Source of the DNA: Phorcus lineatus
Lineage: Eukaryota; Mollusca; Gastropoda; Trochida; Trochidae
Reading direction: 5' to 3'
Length of the DNA: 64,000 nt
Assembly: GCA_921293015.1 (NCBI GenBank)
Contig: OV121089.1
Coordinates: 40,906,520 to 40,970,519, forward strand
Made by a program: the position numbers and the translations under genes. The notes beneath the pieces are model-generated. The model was not told where the DNA came from. It saw only the letters and a list, made by a program, of their open reading frames with translations, and made no database searches. Of the stretch, positions 1 through 10,753 are shown piece by piece. Each line of letters begins with the position of its first letter. Position 1 is the first letter of the stretch.

Positions 1-124
1 TTCATTACAGAGCCATTGACATAGCTGTTATCTAAACTTCATGACGCTTACTACATTATGCTTTTATATCTTTTAAGGTGCTTGATTGTTTATTTGTTGA
101 CTTTTAACTTTTTTCACAGGAGAT

Positions 125-3100
125 ATGGCTAATCTCAACCCTCTTGTTCACCTTTACAACAGAAATACAGGTGAGAATGGGGACTGAGGTTAAAAAGAAC
201 AGCTATTTCTAATAACGACTAAAAACTCTATTTTTGGTTGAAACTGTAAAGGTTTATGTTGAAAGGATCAAGGATAAAGGATAAACGACATATGTAAGTA
301 TCTAGGTCTTAAATCGCCTTTTTAGAATAAGAAGATTTATATATAAATAAAAGTTGTCTGCTCGCAATCGCGTGACATCATGCATTTTCTTACTTTTTTC
401 GAAACGTTTAACACTACACTGTAAACTTGCTATTTTGAAAAATAAACAAATTCTAAATTATTTCATTAGTTCCTCCCATCACACTGACTTCTCTTCCAGC
501 CACGGTCCTCTAAATGTTTACACAACAGTTTAACAGAAACATAGTAGCCAATTTCACAACTCAATTTGATTGCAGTTAATCAATTAATAAGTACTGTATT
601 AACCAAGAAAGGGCTGTAGTTGTAACATAAACTAGAGAAAAATGGCTCTTGTAATATCTTTGGGGATCGATTAGGGATTGACATAATTTTTTCCAAAAAC
701 TTCCATAACCTTAATTAGTTAGTTCGAAAACATAACTAACATGATAATCTTTCTTTACTTGCGCGACTATTTTACAAAGATTGTATACGTAAAAATCTCC
801 ATTTGCTGCAGATGAACCCGAAAGCGGAAACCATGTTGAGATCAGCGCCTACCGCAACCTGAAACATATCTGTAGGGGCCCATCGTGGTCTTTTCGAGAC
901 CTCACCCCTCATGAGCGCTACATGTTTCGTCAAGCTGGGGGCAAAGTGAGTGATGAAGTGTTCTGTTGATCATGTATCAGAGAGCAACCTGGTTCCCGGG
1001 CCTCTCTTTAGCGCACGCGGAACGAGGCCCGGGAACCAGGTTGTATCAGAGCGAAGCTACGTACTGCTATAAAGATAATAAGTAACAGTTATTGTCCGAT
1101 GAGGAAAAATTATACTTAAAGAAAATTTTAATATTGATGACAACTTGGGCAATACGGCGATGAGATCACGTGCTCATAGTGAAGGTCAAAAACATCGCTT
1201 GACCTACTAGACAATTCTTATGGATAACAACTTCTTTATTTGACCTGTTGCATTTTTGTTGCATTTTTGTTCCTGTTGCATCAAAGATGTTGTCACAAGA
1301 ACCTTTCCACAATTTTAGTCACTTTGATTTTAGTTTCATGCCTACCTCGGCGCTTTAATAACTTGTTACTCACTTGTTAACACGATCAGTCGGGTCCCTT
1401 TCATCCAATGTCTTCATATTTGTAAACCTAAATATTCGGTTGGGGTGGGTGGTTTGTGATTTTGACTTTGAGTTAAACTCACTGACAATCTCATGAGCTT
1501 TTCAATCAATTCAAAATTGTTACATATCATTCTGACATTAGTTTATTTTTCAGTTTTCCGAAAAAGTCTTCTTCGATGCGAGGAACATTGCCAACACTGC
1601 GTCAGCTCTGAAGTGCTATTCAGTCTTCAACTCGTGCAAACACTGCTGCCCATTATGGTGTGGTCTCGTGATCATACCAATCTTTCTAATGTCACTCGTG
1701 ATCAACCTTGTTGAGATCGTCAAAGAGGAAACAGTACTGGTCTCCTTTTGGATATTTTTGGCAGCTGTTATCTTCTTATGCTTTGGAGTCGCTTTCTCCA
1801 TGTGCCTCTTCAATAAACGGGTAAGTGTTACCTCGTAGCAAGACGTGCATTATTTCCATTTTCGCCGTAACGACTGTTATTTGGGGGATCCGACATTTTT
1901 GGATTTTATTTGTATGGCGTAATACGTTTTGAATATATTTGATTATATATAAATAATGTTGGGCGTCGATCAGGCACATGTCCGCACATTTACAAATTAT
2001 TCACCATCTTCCATATTAAGAATGCCTATTTGTCAAAACATATCATGTTTCGAACATTCCGATTGCTTCACCAGTCACAATTTTCTATTTGAATGAATGT
2101 GAGCTATTCTTTGTCAAATTGTCAAATCTTAAAAACTTGAAAAACAATTCAGCCAACAATAAGCTATAACAAACGAAAAAAAAATAGCTCTCGCAGTTCG
2201 TTTACTTCATTTTCAGGCGTTCACGTTCCTACGGTGTGCATGCATGAGATTGGGGTTTTTTACTTTGAGATAAACATTGTCATATATTTGGTATTGAGTG
2301 CTGAAAAAGAAAAGCTGAGTGAGAATGTTTTACTAATGTAAGTAAGAAAGGCACAGCCACATGAAGTATTATGAAAGATGCTCTATGTCGCTTTAGTGGC
2401 CACAAAATTATCCAAAGAACAAAGTTCCAAACATAAATTGTGTTATGACAATAAACGAAGTAAAATTGGGATGAAGTGTATAGAAATAACATAAGATCTT
2501 GCAACAGAGCTGATGAGTTATGTCGAAAGATATCCAACACAATATCATTGAATATCAATGAAAATTCTTAGTCACCTTCATATTTCGCAAGTTTCATATT
2601 CACAACTTATCTTCCAGAATGCAAATAAACTCAAGAAACAGCTGATGCGATACAGTCTGGACCATGTGTTAGAAACCAAAATACTTGTTGCTTTTTTCGA
2701 AGGCTATACCCTCTCACCAAAGGTATCCTTTTAGTGACAAGCACTGTCGACAACATTTTGAAGATAATGGACAACATTATCATATCTATAATTAGAAACC
2801 TTCTACTTATATTTCATTCATCAAAACGCTAACACAAGATCAATCAATCAAGCAATCAATCAGTCTTTATTCACTCAAAAAACACCAACGTCGGTACAAG
2901 AGCAAAATAACTTTACAATATATATCTAGTTACATACATTCGTCTTATGCACTATTTCTTAACATCAATTGTAGCAAAGTAATGAATATAGATATACATT
3001 TCAGTTCTTTTGTTCATTTAGGGGTCAACATTTTACAAAGAGAATAAATATTTGGATATTCGCAATAATTTTCGGGAATATACAGAGCTCTAATTGCGTG

Positions 3101-4523
3101 AAGGGCTTTACACCTGAAGATGTTGTGAAATTCATCTCCAATTACATTTTGGTTGCATAGCTTACATAGACGTTCTTCCCTCGCAATACCCTGCCACCTG
3201 CCAGTCTCTGTGGGTAAGTTATGGTTTGAAGTTCGGAATTTAAGGATTGGGATAGAAATGGACTTTTGTAAAAATAGATATTGTTCAAATTGTAAAGTTT
3301 TCTTCAAATTCTTATATATACGATGCATGTCAATCTTCATACGGCAACTTTTTTCATCTCCCTTGAGCTTCTGCTTTGATAATCTTTTACTAATGTTTCC
3401 AAAAAGCAAATATCTTATAAACCCATTAAAGTGCTATTTGGTAAACAGTCTATTGCCTGTGTTGATTAAAGAAATAGATCAACCTCTCAGCCTGGTTTTG
3501 CATAGAAGGTTATATGTACGTTTCCTTAACCTTGAGCTCGTGTTTGCCTACTACGACTTAAAACCGTGCTTGGTAAGTACTCTGTAACATAAACTACATT
3601 TTAAAAATACTGTTTGTACTCGTTCTCAGTTTATGTTCATTTCCGGACCTGTAGAAATGTGACCTGCTAATATTTGTATGATGCGTAGGAATTAAGATGA
3701 ATAACATTTTCACTGTAATCATAATATTTCGGTAACATTATCCTTACTTACTGGGTGAAGTTTAGGTATAATAAAGATGTTTGATTTCAGGAATATTTTG
3801 CTGGAATCATGGGCGAAGAAGAAAACTCTAACGGTGAAAGGAAGGTTCGAATTTTTTTTCAACATTTTAAATCTGAATTTCTCACTTGAGACAAAATGTT
3901 AAAGAGATGGAACAAGTGCCATGCATTTAAAAAAGAAACGTTACAATTGTTGAGAGCAAATTCAGACACGTTGCGGAACTAGGAATTTTGAAAGGGGGCG
4001 GGGTTGTTCACCTATTGAAAAGGTGGGGTTGGGGAGCGGGAGGGGAAAGGGGTTACCCTCGAGGATAACCTATTTTACAGTCGGTTTAGAAAAAAGGGGG
4101 GAGGGAGACTCCTGAGCCTTCTCTGGGTCCGTCAAAGCATTTCAATCCAAATGTTCTATAACCATGTAATTCAATGTCTCAAAGTTAAAATGTCAAATAA
4201 CGTGTTATCTTCTCTACTCCTTTCCAGTTATTTTGCTAATTATTGTATGTGCAGGTTCTTATCCGACCCCTTGGGACAGGAGAGGGACCAAGCGTCAATT
4301 CGTGTTCAGATAACTCATTTTAACATGTTCTCGTTTCGTTCTACAGAAGGCGAACACCGAGCGGGCCAAGCAGCACTTATTTTCTCTCATACAAGCGAAC
4401 TACACTTTGTTTGTTAAGGGGAAACTCCCCATGTCCGTTGTGCACAGACATGCTACGTATCTACGACAAAAGTGTCTCTGTGAATTTGCACAGGAAATTC
4501 TTTGGAAAATGGAAGTTGTTTGA
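125..4523 (+). CDS. TMEM268-like two-pass transmembrane protein (seven-exon model)
   Basis: Hand-built exons are 125-170, 812-945, 1554-1820, 2618-2722, about 3432 or 3449 to 3572, 3791-3844 and 4347-4523, giving roughly 300 residues and ending in TGA. All junctions except the fifth acceptor keep phase with GT-AG sites. The ATG at 125 lies five bases inside its exon, so a 5' UTR exon probably lies left of the window. Two hydrophobic segments (about residues 95-113 and 121-143) follow a cysteine cluster CKHCCPLWC that could be palmitoylated. After the membrane pair comes the motif FAYYDLKPCL, and the tail has AKQHL...KGKLPMSVVHRH...CLCEFAQEIL. From memory, these line up with human TMEM268 (WFVYFDLENC; ARQLL...TSQLP...CPCQLIEAYIL). 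TMEM268 is a poorly characterised protein reported to bind integrin beta-4. The family call is inferred from recalled motifs, not a search. The fifth acceptor is uncertain: 3449 has the better site but shifts phase by one, whereas 3432 keeps phase but has a poor pyrimidine tract. Confidence 0.72.
973..1051. mobile_element. 59-bp fold-back element with 10-bp target duplication, in an intron of the TMEM268-like gene
   Basis: A perfect 19-base inverted repeat (985-1003 and 1025-1043, core GGTTCCCGGGCCT) surrounds a 21-base loop. The sequence TGTATCAGAG stands on both sides (973-982 and 1042-1051), which reads as a 10-bp target-site duplication around a 59-bp insert (983-1041). The insert is GC-rich in an AT-rich intron. 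Small palindromes of similar look are, from memory, abundant in some marine invertebrate genomes. A 10-bp duplication would suit a Mutator-like transposase, but no coding partner is seen. Confidence 0.75.
2839..3430 (-). mobile_element. 5'-truncated LINE, 3' end only
   Basis: On the minus strand an open frame (3014-3409, 131 aa) ends in a cysteine-histidine pattern, GRWQGIAREERLCKLCNQ...DEFHNIFRC, typical of the C-terminus of CR1/jockey-type LINE polyproteins. It is followed by a short 3' UTR and a tail of GATT/GATTGATT-like repeats at the plus-strand left end (2839-2865). The 5' end of the fragment (right side) runs to within tens of bases of the fifth exon of the TMEM268-like gene. The exact right boundary and a target duplication were not found. 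Clade assignment is tentative. Confidence 0.65.
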
Positions 4524-4851
4524 GATCTTTTAAAAGCCGGGATATATGGGCTCCTTTTGATTTCTCGGTAAGCCTTAACTTTTGCTGATGGTCAAAAGTG
4601 GTAACATTTTTTTAAATTACCTCAAACACTGGACACATAAAATCGTAAAAAAAAACTTTCTTAACAGTTATAATCTTTAAAGGATCAAGGACTAACCATC
4701 GACGTTTGCCCCTAATTGAGATAAATTTAGACAAGATTTCTGACCACATTTTCACAATGCAACCCTAAGGTAAATCGATTCTTTAACATTGCACTAAGGT
4801 TGTCTTAAGGACTTAAGATCACCTTAGGTTTTTTTTGAAAATAGACCCTTG

Positions 4852-4940
4852 GCCTAGATTTTCGAAGCTGTCTTAGTTAGTCGTAGGCAGATGTTAATTG
4901 ATGGTACTTACGACTATCATCGTGCTATGAGAGCTTCGTG
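4852..4940. repeat. Small palindromic MITE-like repeat (TTCGAAGCT family), copy 1
   Basis: The sequence starts GGCCTAGATTTTCGAAGCTG and ends GAGAGCTTCG. Its middle holds the complementary pair TTAGTCGTA and TACTTACGACTA, so it folds on itself. A related copy lies at 32186-32290 and starts GGCCTGTGTTTTCGAAGCTC. Two dispersed copies with the same plan argue for a mobile palindromic element. No coding capacity. Confidence 0.55.
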
Positions 4941-5421
4941 TCCGTGTTAGATTTGGAAGACATTGATTGAAGTGTTGCGCATATGACTGGCTACGGTGAT
5001 ATTTGCCATGGTAACAACTCCTGGACAGTGAAAACTCCAGTTGTTTTTCAACAAATTTGTGCTAAGAAGAGTTTGAAGTGATTTAATTAGCTTACCTTCT
5101 GGTGTGATGAATATTTACACTTTGCAGTAATGGGTTTGAACTTAAATTGTAACATTAATTCATAACATGTACTTGACGATTAAACTGATTTCGTATTAAA
5201 TCTATAATTACGTTTGACTTTAGGTTTAGTTATGTAACGTTGAAACCAACCGGTATCTTTGGATTGTCCGTTTCTCTAACAGTGATACATAAAAACTTAT
5301 TTCCAAAGCGATAACATAGTATATATTCGTTGCTTCAGAATAGATATTTAGATGAACAAGCAACTGTAGATGGAGACATGAACTAGATGAGCGCGGTTGC
5401 GGGACACCACTGAAGCAGAGG

Positions 5422-6555
5422 GTTTGGTACCAATGTGCCTACATCCCAATGCGCCTACAAAAAATGTGTATTCACTTTGGGGACTGTAAAAACACCCCCT
5501 TCTCAGAAAATGGGTATGACCCGTAGGTCAACAGTTGATAGTTATTCGTTTGTCTGCTCATCGATACCCACTGAAAGCATGTGAAATGATGTATTCTTCA
5601 GATATTGCTAATCGTCATACATATGCTTCTTCGGTTAAGCATATCTTGCATACCTATTGCTTTGGCTACGTCTAGATGTTAGCTATATACCCAACTTGCA
5701 TTGCGTCTAAGAGGACAATTGTTATGAAATTATTCAACCTGCTCACTGTTACCTGTTAAAGAATCCGAGTAGAGGGCTTTTGCTTTCAAGGTAAAGCATT
5801 ATCAGTAAATGTTAAAGGAGAATTTTTTTGATAAATACACAAACGATTTTCCACTAAAATAAATAATTTTATATGGACATCCTTCTCCGACCATTCTCAC
5901 AGAATCTGAAATATTAAAATCAATTCGCAAATTCATAACCGACTCCAAACGTTTTGCTTAAATGCTCATATTATGTTATTGACTACAATTGTCACAAATG
6001 CATTTCATCATCATTTCTAATACACATTGGTTTGTCATAATTCATGTTCGCTGTTATTGTTGTCATGTTCATGTTCCATAGATATTTGTTGTTGGAGCGG
6101 CCCTCGCATAAGTTCTGTTGAGCTTGTTGACCAATCCAGTTCATGTAATTTTTCATGTAATATATATCTTTAAACCACACTGGAAGTGCGTCGTCATAGG
6201 ATGCAAGGGACTCTGTAGTAACATAGTTACTCTAGTTACATCAGTGCAGCCAAGCAGCGTGACATGTGTAAAACTACATGTGTGATAGGAATATTTTTTT
6301 CAATGAAATAACTATCAAACTTCATCAAATAAGAAAGTGTGAAATGTCATGTTGAGTAAAATTTGGTAATTAATTGTCATTATCAAACTTCTCTCAAACA
6401 AATTTCGTTTTACTTACTTCAAGTTGATCAAGTGGATGAGTCCATTATCAAACATAGGTTGGAGGAACCCAATACACAAACCACTCATGCATGGATTTGT
6501 TTTGATAGCATTGTAGGCAAACTGGGATGTAGGCACATTGGGAACATACCAAACA
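5422..6555. mobile_element. Non-autonomous DNA-transposon-like element with about 42-bp terminal inverted repeats
   Basis: The left arm (5422-5460, GTTTGGTAC then CAATGTGCCTACATCCCAAT) is nearly the reverse complement of the right arm (6511-6555). The arms face each other over about 1.1 kb. The interior has no transposase-like frame. The right flank reads AGAGCAG and the left flank GCAGAG, too short to settle a target duplication. Alternatively these are two independent insertions of one short repeat in opposite orientation. Confidence 0.5.
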
Positions 6556-8764
6556 GAGCAGCGCTGAAACTGAGGGTTTCGCCTCCCTTGTGACGCCTTC
6601 TTAACAGCCACAATCATCCTGCCTCGGGGTGAAATTTATACTCTGATGCTCAATTCTAGCACCCTGGGTTAAAACCCCGATCCAAACTTCGCGCTGTGAC
6701 CTTTGATCTTTGGACTAAAAAATATAGTCAACCAATGACAGCACTTGAAAGGCGAGTTTGCAATTTAAGATGGATGCTGAAAATTTCCAATATTCGCTGT
6801 GACTTTCAAATAATGCACTGGTCACAAGAGTCAACTGTGCCTAATATCTTCCCTTAAAGACGCTCGGTGCAAATTATGAACACAATCTTGTGAATTCTTT
6901 TTCAATTATGGCGCTGAAAAGCATAACATGTTGTTAACAATGCTGAAAATTTCAAAAACTCGCTGTGACATTGAAATTAATGCGAAGGTGGTCACAAAAG
7001 CAAACATGAACAACAAACACTCTTTTCGATTTACAACCAAAGGCATCGCTAGCTAAAACTCAGGCAGCGCAAAGAACTCTTTGCTGTGAAGGAGGCTAGC
7101 TGGTTGAGATTTTTTATCAAAAGACATTTTCTTGAAATTGGAAAAATTACATGCTACTGCCCCTTTAAAGTCATTTGGTAGAGTCATACGCATAAAAATA
7201 AATAAATAAATGCAAAGGTGTTTGGTCAAACCTTTATGGCTAAATATAAACATGCAGATAGGTTGGAAGCCAGTGAAACTGATATAAGTGTGTATTAATT
7301 TATTGTCATATAACTTGAATACAACAGAGGGTTTTTTAACCACAAATAAGAGTGTTCCAGATAAATAGTGTCATCAATAATGCAACGAAAACACTAACAA
7401 AACCGTTTAACAAACAAAACTCACTTACAGATGTAATAAGCTTATTATGCTTACACTAACACTTGGTTATAATTAAACGCACTAGTGCACGCCAATATTT
7501 CGTAATCACAACGAATGCACCGATACTGCATATCTCTCGATATTACTCACTATCCTCACTCAAGTAATATAGCTCGTAAGTTGTTTAACAAATATTTACC
7601 TACTCAGGTAGTAAAGTGAATTTTTAAAGGCCGCAAGTATTTAATGTTACATTAAATCCGCATGAACTACGATATCGGATATTAAGATTTTGCCCATAAC
7701 CAGAAAAGCGGAAACGGCAGCCGCTATGGTCAATCTGATAACAATGCTAATACTGTGTTATTAAATCGGTTAATTTACAACATTGCTTTCATATAACATA
7801 TTTCATGACTTGTTCTCAGTTCAGAGTTTAGGTAAATTCAATAGCTGCACACAATACTAGTTCAACCGTTTTTAAGTGTCAATAATTTATCCGTTTTGTG
7901 CACAGCTAACCAAAGATTTTTATATGTCCAAGACGACAGCAGCTGTCTTAACGTTTTCATTGTTGATTGCAGGTCAACTGTAAAGAATGTTTAGTATTTA
8001 ATTGCATCAATAGAAAGTTTAAGTGAATGCATAAGTCCTCATAACCTTAATATAGCCAATATAACCCCGTATAAGCGTGCACTAGTGCCTTTAAGGTTGA
8101 AATTTCATATGAAAACATAAGTTATATATTATTTCTTGACCATTACAACAATTGAGTCGTGAATCTATGTACAATGTGTCTATTTCAACAAAGTTGCATG
8201 TTACTGTTTGATACCTTATATATATGTGTATATCATAATTACATTTGTTGGTATCATCTCTCTCCAGGGAATGCTTATCTGACTACACAAGTTGCTTAGT
8301 TCAGACTGACTAAAATCAACAGAGTTCAAGGAATAGATGTTTTAGAATATTGCCAAGATTCCACTTATTTGGTGGTTTTTGATCCGCACCGTCTGACTAT
8401 ATATCCTCTGTTACAATTTAAATGCAGACAATACCTCGACATAAGCAAAGCAAACACATCACCACATTAAAAAAGGCAAGATATTGTTTATCATGATGAA
8501 ATAATGGTTCACAGAGGTTACTTGTTCAAAACTTCTAATATTGTCAGCTTTTGTCATACCAATGGCAACTTAATTTAGGTCTGAACATGCATCTGTAGGG
8601 GCTGTTCTCAGATGGTTGCCCGGTAAAAACCCCAGTAGGATAGGACTCCTGTTCAAATAGAGGTGATATTTTCTTTGGACATGGTCAATTTTAATCAGAC
8701 CTTAGTTTGTTCATCCTATTGATCTACATCAGTTGTTCTGTGGCCACTCCTGCAAATCAAACTC

Positions 8765-9871
8765 TTAACAGTTTTCATTGCAGTGTGAATCCCGACTCTC
8801 ACTGCAAGTTCCTTCAACAACAGTCTGGGAAGTTGTGTCAAACTCTCCATGATGAAGTCTAAAGTGTTTTTTCAACTGACCCGAGTATAAAAATGCCTCG
8901 CTGCATACATCACACTTGTATGGCTTCTCTCCTGTATGTCTCCTGCTGTGCACTCTGAGTATAGATGGCGACGTAAAAGATTTGCCGCAATCCTCACACA
9001 TGAAGGGTTTTTCTCCGCTATGAGTCTTCATGTGTGCTTTGAGTTTGCTTGTGTCGGTAAATGATTTACCACACATACTACATAGGTAAGGTCTTTCTCC
9101 AGAGTGTACTCTCATGTGCATTCTCAGCTTAGAGGCATTTTTATAACTTTTACCACACTCACTACACGTCCAGGGCCTTTCACCGGTGTGATCGACCATG
9201 TGATTTTGGAAAGCATTTATCAACGTAAATCCTTTACCACACTCAAAACACCAATATGGCTTCACCTTTGTATGTGTTCTCATGTGTTTTGATAGAGCAC
9301 TTGATTGTGTAAACCTTTTCTCACACACACTGCATCGATACGGTCTCTCTCCAGTGTGTACTCTCATGTGTGTCTGCAAGGCACGCGAGAGTGAAAAATA
9401 TTTACCACACTCGCCACATTTAAACTGCCCGTTGTGAAGTTTCATATGTTCATGTAATTTGTATGGAGAAATAAAGGATTTACCACATTCGGTACAGTCA
9501 TATGGCCTTTCATCACTGTGAGTCCTGATGTGATCCTTCAGTTTACAAGATTGTATGAATGATCTGCCACACTCATCACACTTATATGGTCTCTCTCCAG
9601 TATGAATACGCATGTGCCTCTGAAGATCACTTGGTCGTGTAAAAGCTTTATCACATTCAGTACACTTGGCTTGTTGGGGCTCTGTGTGTAACTTCATGTG
9701 CACCTGCAGGCCGACTGATTGTTTATAAGATTTACCACACTCACTGCACTGGTACGGCCTTGCTGCGGAATGGACCTCCAAATGTCTGTTGTAATTAGAT
9801 GAATACTTAAATGTTTTACCACACTCATTGCACTGGTATGGTCTTTCTTCATCTTGGCTCATGATGTCCAT
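8765..9871 (-). CDS. C2H2 poly-zinc-finger protein, 12 fingers
   Basis: A 368-residue open frame is made almost wholly of 12 tandem C2H2 fingers (CxxC, F/Y, L, HxxxH) joined by TGERPY/TGEKPF-type linkers, with a short acidic tail ending NENC. Tandem fingers of this kind bind DNA in the nucleus, one finger per roughly three bases. No KRAB, SCAN or BTB domain is visible. The ATG at 9871 (MDIMSQDEERPYQC) is the first Met, but the frame stays open upstream to a splice acceptor (TTGATTTCCAG, exon edge 9891). A coding upstream exon may therefore exist and the true start could lie further right. Finger 3 has an atypical lead-in (QAKC). All 12 fingers keep their metal ligands. It resembles the 20-finger gene at 17575-19341 in layout and strand. 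Confidence 0.9.
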   Translation of the reverse strand: MDIMSQDEERPYQCNECGKTFKYSSNYNRHLEVHSAARPYQCSECGKSYKQSVGLQVHMKLHTEPQQAKCTECDKAFTRPSDLQRHMRIHTGERPYKCDECGRSFIQSCKLKDHIRTHSDERPYDCTECGKSFISPYKLHEHMKLHNGQFKCGECGKYFSLSRALQTHMRVHTGERPYRCSVCEKRFTQSSALSKHMRTHTKVKPYWCFECGKGFTLINAFQNHMVDHTGERPWTCSECGKSYKNASKLRMHMRVHSGERPYLCSMCGKSFTDTSKLKAHMKTHSGEKPFMCEDCGKSFTSPSILRVHSRRHTGEKPYKCDVCSEAFLYSGQLKKHFRLHHGEFDTTSQTVVEGTCSESRDSHCNENC

Positions 9872-10579
9872 ACAATGAAGCTGATAGGCTTCTGGAAATC
9901 AAAATAAAATGGTTGTCAGGTAACAATAGGTCTAAGAGCATTTTCATAGTATTGAAGCTTGTATATTAAAAAAAAGAACTGTTAAATTGTCAAGATTAGT
10001 TTTCATGAACTTTTATTAATAGCTTTGATACCGGCCCATATAACATTTATTATTTGCTAAGAAAGGAGATCTCCTCCAGAAATAAATGCATCCCAACCGC
10101 TGAAATTTTGTGAATGTTTTGGGGACGTACCGTGCACCTAAGGGCATCATATTAGTACATGTACTTTTATTGTTTTAGCATTGCTAATTTCATTGAACAA
10201 GCAGGCTTCATTCTAACCCTTGAAGATTAAGAGAACTTAACCCAAAACAACTGGCAATGGCTTAAGAAAAAGATTAAATGCAATCTCAAAATCAAGCAAA
10301 ATTAGCTGATGCTTCTCATTACTATGAACGTGAACTGCGCAATGTTATTGGTCTGTTCTCATAATGACTATGCTCTAAAAATGTATCCGGTATTATGTAC
10401 TCTTTCCATTGGTTTTTCCAATTCTCCAAAAGCATGATGTCACAATGTTAGCGGCGCGGCAACAATGGTTGTCCCGGCGATTTTCATGCTTTTTCTTTGA
10501 TATAATTCAGCGAGTAATAAATAAAATACTAAACTCAGTCCTGTATAAATACATTTTTATGAAACTCGTGAATGGTATC

Positions 10580-10753
10580 CAGGGATTGGGAAAGACACCT
10601 TTGACAATGGGCCATTTTCAGGTCTTTGAGTCATCATCAGAATTTTGAAAGGGCCATTCCCATTAGAACAATGGTAAAATTTCTAATTTGAATGGGCCAT
10701 TTTTTCATCCAATGTGCAAAATGGCCCATGGCCCCTGCCTTTCCCAATTCCTG
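10580..10753. mobile_element. CAGGGATTGGG-family MITE, copy 1
   Basis: The element begins CAGGGATTGGGAAAG and ends CTTTCCCAATTCCTG, with inner blocks AATGGGCCATTTT and AAATGGCCCAT that also pair. Length is about 174 bp, with no coding capacity. GGTATC flanks both sides. Further copies are at 38094-38268, 41596-41770, 50348-50481 and 50893-51065. CAGGG ends are reminiscent of hAT elements, but an 8-bp target duplication is not clear at any copy. Confidence 0.8.

Larger units (their letters stand above)
4524..8764. other. Gene-free stretch between TMEM268-like gene and first zinc-finger gene
   Basis: No convincing exon on either strand. It holds the small palindromic repeat at 4852-4940, the inverted-repeat element at 5422-6555, and a local direct repeat of about 60 bases (6773 and 6939, core TGCTGAAAATTTC...TCGCTGTGAC). 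The remainder is AT-rich with only short chance frames. Some of it is presumably the 3' UTR of the left gene and the downstream region of the minus-strand zinc-finger gene. Confidence 0.6.

Noticed and set aside
3960-4100. G-rich run as a G-quadruplex regulatory site
   Set aside because: Intronic and irregular; nothing beyond base composition supports a function.
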